Assembly (NCBI GenBank): GCA_021837545.1
Contig: JAKBFR010000008.1
Coordinates: 1 to 41,803, forward strand
Source of the DNA: Bacillota bacterium
Lineage (GTDB): Bacteria; Bacillota_A; Clostridia; Clostridiales; Clostridiaceae
Length of the DNA stretch: 41,803 nt
Reading direction: 5' to 3'
Position numbers and translations under genes: made by a program. This document shows, piece after piece, positions 26,677 through 31,768 of this stretch. Position 1 is the first letter of the stretch. Each line of letters begins with the position of its first letter. The notes under the pieces are model-generated. The model worked only from the letters and a program-made list of their open reading frames with translations. It was not told where the DNA came from and did not search any database.

Positions 26677-26704
26677 GTTATAATAAAATATATTTTATTA
26701 TAAC
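26677..26704. promoter_or_regulatory. 28-bp perfect palindrome upstream of the 112-residue ORF
   Basis: GTTATAATAAAATA and its exact complement join with no spacer. The left arm contains TATAAT (26679-26684), so a promoter -10 may lie inside an operator. The gene it would serve starts 67 bases downstream. Confidence 0.45.
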
Positions 26705-26771
26705 AAATTACAAGAGTTTTATAGAATGAATTAAATTTTATAAAAAATATATAATATAAAGGAATGGTAAT

Positions 26772-27110
26772 GTGGAATCAGATGTTTATGGAGATGGAAG
26801 ATGGGGGTTACAAAATGTTATCATTAAAAATAGGACTGGTGAAGATTTAAAAGATATATATTTAACTTATGGAAGTTTAAGAAAACCAATATTAAAAATA
26901 TCTGGAATTTCTAAAGATGGACAGCAAATTAAAAGTTTAATTGTAAATCATTTGACGAAACCAACAAATCTTATATTATTTTATTATAAAGATAATAAGA
27001 AAGAGGAAATAGTAGTATATGATAATTTAATTCATGGTGATCTCAGAACTCTAACACTTACTATAAGTATCAATGGTGATAAATTTATGGTAAACACAAC
27101 TTTTGATTAA
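26772..27110 (+). CDS. Small protein of unknown function between the G3E GTPases
   Basis: This 112-residue protein starts with GTG at 26772, after AAAGGAATGG. It has no signal peptide, membrane segment or cysteine. Alternating polar and hydrophobic residues (NVIIKNRTGEDLKDIYLTYG, LTLTISINGDKFMVN) suggest an all-beta fold. I do not recognise the family. Its place between two G3E GTPase genes is suggestive, but it has its own terminator and a 278-base upstream gap, so it is probably a separate unit. Confidence 0.65.
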   Translation: MESDVYGDGRWGLQNVIIKNRTGEDLKDIYLTYGSLRKPILKISGISKDGQQIKSLIVNHLTKPTNLILFYYKDNKKEEIVVYDNLIHGDLRTLTLTISINGDKFMVNTTFD

Positions 27111-27136
27111 TTTGAAAATGAGAAAATACTAAATTC

Positions 27137-27178
27137 AAATACCGTATTATTCAATAAAATGTATTTGCGGTATTTTTT
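27137..27178 (+). terminator. Terminator of the 112-residue ORF
   Basis: AAATACCG (27137-27144) pairs with CGGTATTT (27168-27175), followed by TTT. The hairpin resembles the one at 9593-9624 (AATACCGCA and TGTATTTGCGGTAT). Confidence 0.7.
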
Positions 27179-27266
27179 GCTGCGCAATATGAGTTGGCTT
27201 GTTTATGAGGAATTATAAACAAGACTATTAACGAATTAGATACAGTTAAATAAACAATATGCTATG

Positions 27267-27289
27267 ACAAGGGGCCTATAATACCTTGT
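27267..27289. promoter_or_regulatory. ACAAGG/CCTTGT inverted repeat before the second G3E gene
   Basis: Six-base arms flank GGCCTATAATA, 34 bases upstream of the start codon; a TATAAT is inside the loop. It may be an operator over a promoter, but no -35 box is evident. Confidence 0.3.
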
Positions 27290-27322
27290 ACATGAGATAT
27301 AAAAGAAAGAAGGAATGAAATC

Positions 27323-28261
27323 ATGACACATGTACCTATTTTTTTGGTTACTGGATTTTTGGAGGGTGGTAAATCTACTTTCGTTAAAGAAATATTTAAT
27401 GATTCGGAATTTGCTGAAGGGGAAAATATTACTTTAATTGTTTGTGAAAAAGGTATAGAAGAATTTGAAGAAAACTTTTTGAAAGAAAATAGTGTAACAA
27501 TAGTACATTGTAAGCATAAAGAAGAGTTTACAGATTCATTTTTAATAGAATGTAAGAAAGAACATAAGCCAACAAAAGTTATAATAGAATATAATGGTAT
27601 GTGGGAATATGATATTGTAGATAAAATGGAATTCCCAGAGGGCTGGGAAATTGCTCAAGTTATAACACCTATTGATGCTTCTACTTTTGAGGGTTATATG
27701 AATAATATGAAGTCTTTATTAATAGAACAATTTAAGGACTCTGATTTAATTATATTTAATCGTTGCAGTGAAAAGACAAATAAATTGAAATATAGAAATA
27801 GTGTTAAAGCAATTAATGCAAGTGCAAGCCTGATATTTGAATTAGAAAATGGTGAGATTGATGATACGCCGTTAGAATTACCTTTTGATATAAATGCTGA
27901 CGTAATTGAATTTGAAGATTATGATTTTGGTGTGTGGTATTTAGATGTAACAGAATCACCAGAAAAATATGAAGGTAAAAGTATAAAAATGAAAGGCGTT
28001 GCAAACACAAATCCTAAATATCCTAAAAATATTTTTGCTTTTGGTAGAAATGCTATGACTTGTTGTGAAGATGATATTTCTTTCTTAGGACTTTTATGTC
28101 AAACTGGCGAACCAGTTAAATTTGATGGTAAACAGTGGGTTGAAGTTGAAGGAATACTTCATACAAAGTTTATAGCACAGGAACAACGAGAGATTCCATT
28201 TTTATCAATTAAAGATTATAAATTAATAGATAAACTTGAAGAAGAGTTAATTTATTTTTAG
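27323..28261 (+). CDS. Divergent G3E GTPase with C-terminal TIGR03943/DUF1980-like domain
   Basis: The 312-residue protein opens with a CobW-like P-loop (VTGFLEGGKST, residues 9-19), and the guanine motif may be NRCS near 153. The family CxCC metal motif is missing; the equivalent region reads VIIEYNGMWEYD at the switch II position. The CobW_C domain is replaced by a segment (about residues 205-300) with WYLDVTESPEKYEGK, NAMTCCEDD and QWVEVEGIL, matching the OB-like tail of the YcgQ family (TIGR03943/DUF1980), including its CC pair. In Bacillus, ycgQ, its permease ycgR and a G3E gene belong to the zinc-starvation response, so this looks like a fusion of two parts of that system (inference). 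AAGGAATG precedes the ATG. Confidence 0.78.
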   Translation: MTHVPIFLVTGFLEGGKSTFVKEIFNDSEFAEGENITLIVCEKGIEEFEENFLKENSVTIVHCKHKEEFTDSFLIECKKEHKPTKVIIEYNGMWEYDIVDKMEFPEGWEIAQVITPIDASTFEGYMNNMKSLLIEQFKDSDLIIFNRCSEKTNKLKYRNSVKAINASASLIFELENGEIDDTPLELPFDINADVIEFEDYDFGVWYLDVTESPEKYEGKSIKMKGVANTNPKYPKNIFAFGRNAMTCCEDDISFLGLLCQTGEPVKFDGKQWVEVEGILHTKFIAQEQREIPFLSIKDYKLIDKLEEELIYF

Positions 28262-28268
28262 TGTAGGG

Positions 28269-28303
28269 AAATAAGAGTTTATGAAAATAAACTCTTATTT
28301 TTG
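28269..28303 (+). terminator. Terminator of the second G3E gene
   Basis: AAATAAGAGTTTA (28269-28281) pairs with TAAACTCTTATTT (28288-28300), followed by TTG. The same arms recur at 31571-31603. Confidence 0.85.
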
Positions 28304-28315
28304 TGTTAAAATATA

Positions 28316-28574
28316 CACATATAAAAAAAGTGCGAAGCACAACCAAGAACTTCTCACATATAAAAAAAGTGCGAAGCACAACCAAGAACTTCTAACATAT
28401 AAAAAGAGTGCGAAGCACAATACGGATCATTTGACTTTTAAAAAAGTACGTTGCGAAACCAAGAACATTTTGATTAAAAAAAGTGCGAACCATATAAAAA
28501 AGTACGCACCTCTAAAAAGAGTGCGAAGTACAATGAGGAACTTATTAAGCACAGCCAAGAACTTCTCACATATA
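28316..28574. repeat. 39-bp tandem repeat array with GTGCGAAGCAC mini-hairpins
   Basis: Units 1 (28316-28354) and 2 (28355-28393) are identical over 39 bases; units 3 (28394-28432) and 4 (28433-28471) are diverged but keep the length; from 28472 to about 28574 units are shortened and scrambled. Each good unit has an A-tract followed by GTGCGAAGCAC, a four-base stem with a GAA loop. Because 39 is a multiple of 3, a frame stays open from 28281 to 28640, with a 13-residue unit (LTYKKSAKHNQEL), but it starts inside the terminator with no ribosome binding site. I treat it as a repeat rather than a gene. Confidence 0.8.
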
Positions 28575-28584
28575 ATTATTCATC

Positions 28585-28618
28585 AATTGGCAAAGCCAAT
28601 TCTAGCCTGGCGTAGCCA
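28585..28618. repeat. Two further triloop hairpins beside the 39-bp array
   Basis: AATTGGCAAAGCCAATT (28585-28601) has a 7-base stem with an AAA loop. TGGCGTAGCCA (28608-28618) has a four-base stem with a GTA loop. Both follow the style of the array hairpins and lie between it and the CNNM gene. Confidence 0.6.
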
Positions 28619-28653
28619 CTTTTGTTTTAACAAATATTGAGAGGAGATAAAAT

Positions 28654-29691
28654 ATGAAATCAGAACTAATAAGTATAGTAGCCATAATAATCTTGATATT
28701 AATTAATGCTTACTTTGTAGCTCTAGAGTTTGCAATAGTACAAATAAGAGCTTCAAAAATAGAGACATTAATAAAAGAAGGAAATAAAAAAGCAATTAAA
28801 TGTAAAATAGTTAAAGATAATTTAAATTCTTATTTATCTTCAACTCAACTAGGTATTACGGTAGTTGGATTATTGCTAGGTTGGTTAGGTGAGCCAACAG
28901 TATCAAAAATAATAGAACCTATATTAGATATGATAAGTTCAAATGATAGTGTTAAACATACAGTTTCTTTTGTATTTTCATTTGCTTTGATTACTTTACT
29001 AGAAGTTGTATTTGGAGAACTTATTCCAAAGGCTATTGCATTATCTGAAACAGAAAAATGTAATTTAACTTTAGATAGTTCATTAGTTATGTTTCACAGG
29101 TTGACGTATCCTATAACAATAACATTTGATAAATTGACTGAGCTTTGTTTAAAACCATTTGGAATAAAACCAGTAAATGAAACACAAGAAATTTATACAA
29201 AAAGTGAATTAGAAATGCTCGTTGACCAAAGTATAGAAGATAAGGCAGACAAAATGTTACTCGCAAATGCTTTTCAGTTTTCTGATTGCAAAGCAAAAAA
29301 TATAATGATACATAGAAAAAAGATGGTTTGCATAGATATAAATGCTACCCAAGAACAGGTTTTAAACATAATAACAATTAATGGATATACTAGATATCCT
29401 ATAATAGATAAAGAAAAGGATAATATTGTTGGTTTTATTCATGTTAGAGATATTTACAGAGATGTAGTTTCTGATAATAAACTAGATTTAAAGTCTTGCA
29501 TAAGAGAAGTAAGTAGTTTCACTGAAACAATGCATATAAGAAATATATTTAAGCAACTTAAAGACAAAAGAGAACAATTTGCAATTGTAGTTGATGAGTA
29601 TGGTGGAACTAGTGGATTACTTACATTAGAAGATATAATAGAAGAACTTGTGGGAGACATTCATGATGAGTTTGATGATGAGATCATTTAG
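28654..29691 (+). CDS. CNNM/CBS domain protein lacking the CorC_HlyC tail
   Basis: The 345-residue membrane protein has an N-terminal CNNM (DUF21) domain with about three to four membrane segments (residues 5-25, 60-80, 105-130) and the LSSTQLGITVVGLLLGWLGEP signature region. A CBS pair follows (about 205-335), ending with the typical DEYGGTSGLLTLEDIIEELVGDIHDE. Family members of about 420-440 residues continue into a CorC_HlyC domain; this one stops right after the CBS pair, and no such domain is visible downstream in any frame. The family handles divalent cations, Mg2+ efflux being best supported. GAGAGGAG precedes the ATG. Confidence 0.85.
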   Translation: MKSELISIVAIIILILINAYFVALEFAIVQIRASKIETLIKEGNKKAIKCKIVKDNLNSYLSSTQLGITVVGLLLGWLGEPTVSKIIEPILDMISSNDSVKHTVSFVFSFALITLLEVVFGELIPKAIALSETEKCNLTLDSSLVMFHRLTYPITITFDKLTELCLKPFGIKPVNETQEIYTKSELEMLVDQSIEDKADKMLLANAFQFSDCKAKNIMIHRKKMVCIDINATQEQVLNIITINGYTRYPIIDKEKDNIVGFIHVRDIYRDVVSDNKLDLKSCIREVSSFTETMHIRNIFKQLKDKREQFAIVVDEYGGTSGLLTLEDIIEELVGDIHDEFDDEII

Positions 29692-29808
29692 CAAAAGCTA
29701 CAAAAGATATATGTGAAATTGTCATACTTATGTTATAATTATGGCAATTAAAACTATAATTTACGTTAGATATAACTTAAATTAGATATTTAAGAGAAGA
29801 AATTAGTT

Positions 29809-29892
29809 ATGAACATAGGGATAAAGAAGTTTTATATAAAAAATATTAAAATAAGGTGTACAGAAAAGCTTAAAGGAGAAATGAAGAAATGA
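29809..29892 (+). CDS. Possible 27-residue basic peptide coupled to the next gene
   Basis: An ATG at 29809 opens a frame of 27 codons (MNIGIKKFYIKNIKIRCTEK and seven more), rich in Lys and Ile, whose TGA overlaps the next ATG as ATGA (29889-29892). The ribosome binding site (AGAGAAG) is weak and far. I cannot tell whether it is made. Confidence 0.25.
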   Translation: MNIGIKKFYIKNIKIRCTEKLKGEMKK

Positions 29893-30290
29893 AGAAATCA
29901 ATTATTACAGATGATGATAAGAGTGTAATGGAGAAGCCAATCAACTCAAGCATAAAGAAAAATGTTAAGGAATTAGAAAAATCTTTGGGAATAAATACAA
30001 ATCCTAAAAATTTGCCAGGATATTTCATACTCGGAGGATGGCTATGTGTAATATCAAGCATTAAACCAATTATAATAGCAGGACTTATACTTGCAGCCAT
30101 AGCATTAGTATTGAGTTTTAGAAATAGCTATAAGAATGCATATAGATGGAATAAAGCTATAACACTTTACTTTCTTAATGATATTGAAAAAGCTAAAACT
30201 TTATTAGATAAATTATCTTTATCTGAAAAAGAAGGGCAAGCATATAAAAAAATGTTAAAGATTTTAAATGATAAAAAGTTAGGAGCTTAA
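29889..30290 (+). CDS. Small membrane protein with C-terminal TPR-like helices
   Basis: The 133-residue protein is not a family I recognise. Residues 1-42 are polar; about 43-80 contain two closely spaced hydrophobic segments (GYFILGGWLCVISSI and PIIIAGLILAAIALVLS), probably a membrane hairpin; about 85-133 are helical, with the look of one TPR repeat (RWNKAITLYFLNDIEKAKTLLDKL). Similar membrane-plus-TPR stubs are common hypothetical proteins in clostridia. AAGGAG at 29873-29878 precedes the ATG. It is probably cotranscribed with whatever precedes it from 29735 on. Confidence 0.7.
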   Translation: MKKSIITDDDKSVMEKPINSSIKKNVKELEKSLGINTNPKNLPGYFILGGWLCVISSIKPIIIAGLILAAIALVLSFRNSYKNAYRWNKAITLYFLNDIEKAKTLLDKLSLSEKEGQAYKKMLKILNDKKLGA

Positions 30291-30305
30291 TTTTAATTGA
30301 TTTAG

Positions 30306-30500
30306 TATGAATCGGTTAAGCAGACATCTCAAAAGTGAGAATCGAAATTTCCCTGTGGGCATCTATGATTTGATGATAGTCGCTTACTCTGTGAGTACTC
30401 CTATGACTTTAGGAAGAGTAGTTTCAAATGCGTGGGGATGTTACGGATGCTAGCTATCGGATAACTTGATAACAAAATAGAATTTGTGGAAATCTATCAG
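30306..30500 (+). ncRNA. Candidate structured non-coding RNA
   Basis: This stretch is visibly richer in G and C than its surroundings, has no long open frame and contains a run of short hairpins on the plus strand: TCTCA/TGAGA (30327-30340), CCC/GGG (30351-30359), CTAT/ATAG (30363-30379), CTTAC/GTGAG (30383-30395), an ACTCCT/AGGAAGAGT stem (30396-30419), and TATC/GATA (30455-30471). GGTTAAG near 30314 could pair with CTT-TAAC near 30464 to close the whole. I cannot assign a class by eye; its size is near that of the clostridial raiA RNA, but no raiA gene is adjacent. Strand is inferred from both flanking genes. Confidence 0.45.
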
Positions 30501-30753
30501 AAAATATAGAGGTTAAAATCATGTATAGTATTAAGAAATAAAGGAGAATAATATAACGAATAAAGTTAATTATAATCAAAAAATATAAAGAATTTGAGAC
30601 GCTATATGGGTGAGTTGATTTGAAATGTAGAGCACTTAACTTGGAAAAGTATTGGTTGAATTATTATGAAATGACTATTCTTAATAAAGACGTGGAATAA
30701 ATATAATGATTGATCCAAATGTCATAATAATTAGAACAATGGGATGGTAAGTT
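30501..30753. other. Leader region before the DUF434 gene
   Basis: No convincing gene is present. A 26-codon frame from a TTG at 30620 to a stop at 30698-30700 follows GGGTGAG at 30608-30614, but nothing supports its translation. The ribosome binding site of the DUF434 gene is GGGATGG at 30740-30746. Confidence 0.35.
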
Positions 30754-31473
30754 ATGAGTAAAATTGTTAAGAGAGGTTATTTACCTAGTGATGAAAAAGA
30801 GTTTAGTAGTGAATCCGTTGAAAAATTGTATAAGGCTGGACATGATTTATATTATCTTATAAATCATGGATATAAAATAAAAGGTGCGTCTGTATTTGTA
30901 GGTGATCATTATCTACTGTCTGAAAGGCAAAGGCTAGCTTTGGTGAGAGCTATTTCTTCAGAAAAGAGCATTATAATTAGAAAAGATAAAGAAATTAAAG
31001 ATAATTTAGAAGGTAGTATTGTAAATATTGACGGATTTAATACTATAATCAGCTTGGAAGTTGCTTTATCTCACTCATTATTATTAAAATGTATGGATGG
31101 AACAATTAGAGATTTAGCAGGACTTAGAGGTACCTATCGCGTAATAGATAAAACGCAATTAGCAATTTTATTGATTGGTGAAATATTAGAAAAAAATAAA
31201 GTAGGAAAAGTCACTTTCTATTTGGATGCACCAGTATCTAATTCTGGGAAATTAAAGGAACGAATATTAGAATTATTGAATGAGTTTAGTTTTGATGTGC
31301 AAGTTGAAAATATTAATAATGTAGATACAATTTTAGAGAGACTAGACAATGTTATAACTAGTGATGCAATTATTCTTGATAAATGTAAAAGTTGGATTAA
31401 TTTAAATAAAAAAATTATAGAAAGCAATATGTGTAATTATTCGTACATTGATTTTAGTTTACTAACTGATTAA
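30754..31473 (+). CDS. DUF434 domain protein
   Basis: The 239-residue protein carries the DUF434 motif in its first 75 residues (AGHDLYYLINHGYKIKGASV, then FVGDHYLLSERQRLALVRA), followed by an alpha/beta domain of about 150 residues with repeated hydrophobic strands (SIVNIDGFNTIISLEVAL, KVTFYLDAPVSNSGKL). The second part resembles the DUF5616/Toprim-like portion that usually accompanies DUF434 in archaea and some bacteria. The function is unknown; a nucleic-acid role is only a guess from the fold. It is preceded by the candidate structured RNA and followed by a strong terminator. Confidence 0.78.
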   Translation: MSKIVKRGYLPSDEKEFSSESVEKLYKAGHDLYYLINHGYKIKGASVFVGDHYLLSERQRLALVRAISSEKSIIIRKDKEIKDNLEGSIVNIDGFNTIISLEVALSHSLLLKCMDGTIRDLAGLRGTYRVIDKTQLAILLIGEILEKNKVGKVTFYLDAPVSNSGKLKERILELLNEFSFDVQVENINNVDTILERLDNVITSDAIILDKCKSWINLNKKIIESNMCNYSYIDFSLLTD

Positions 31474-31570
31474 GATAAAAAATATTAAAGAGTTAATATC
31501 AAATTAGAAATTATTAAGGAAATACGTGAAGTTATAGATGAAAATTTTTTTGAATTTTAATATTGTACTT

Positions 31571-31606
31571 AAAATAAGAGTTTACACAGTAAACTCTTAT
31601 TTTTAT
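31571..31606 (+). terminator. Terminator downstream of the DUF434 gene
   Basis: AAAATAAGAGTTTAC pairs with GTAAACTCTTATTTT around a three-base ACA loop. The arms match those at 28269-28300, and the flanking TGTTNAAATATA is also shared, so the two are copies of one element. Confidence 0.85.
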
Positions 31607-31662
31607 GTTGAAATATAGTTTTTGATTAAATATGCATAAGAAATATGGACTGTCGAAGAAAG

Positions 31663-31691
31663 TTGAAAAGTTGTGACATTAATGGTAAAAT
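31663..31691 (+). promoter_or_regulatory. Promoter of the second GGDEF-EAL gene
   Basis: TTGAAA (31663-31668) and TAAAAT (31686-31691) are 17 bases apart, in a context nearly identical to 18740-18780. The leader here is about 80 bases shorter than that of the paralogue. Confidence 0.75.
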
Positions 31692-31768
31692 ATATAAATA
31701 ACAATGTTGATTTTTTTAAGAATGCCATTTAAGTAAATTATAAATTGAATATTGAAGGAGAGTTAGAT

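Noticed and set aside
28316..28574. CRISPR array
   Set aside because: The 39-base units follow each other with no unique spacers, and no cas gene is present. It is a simple tandem array.
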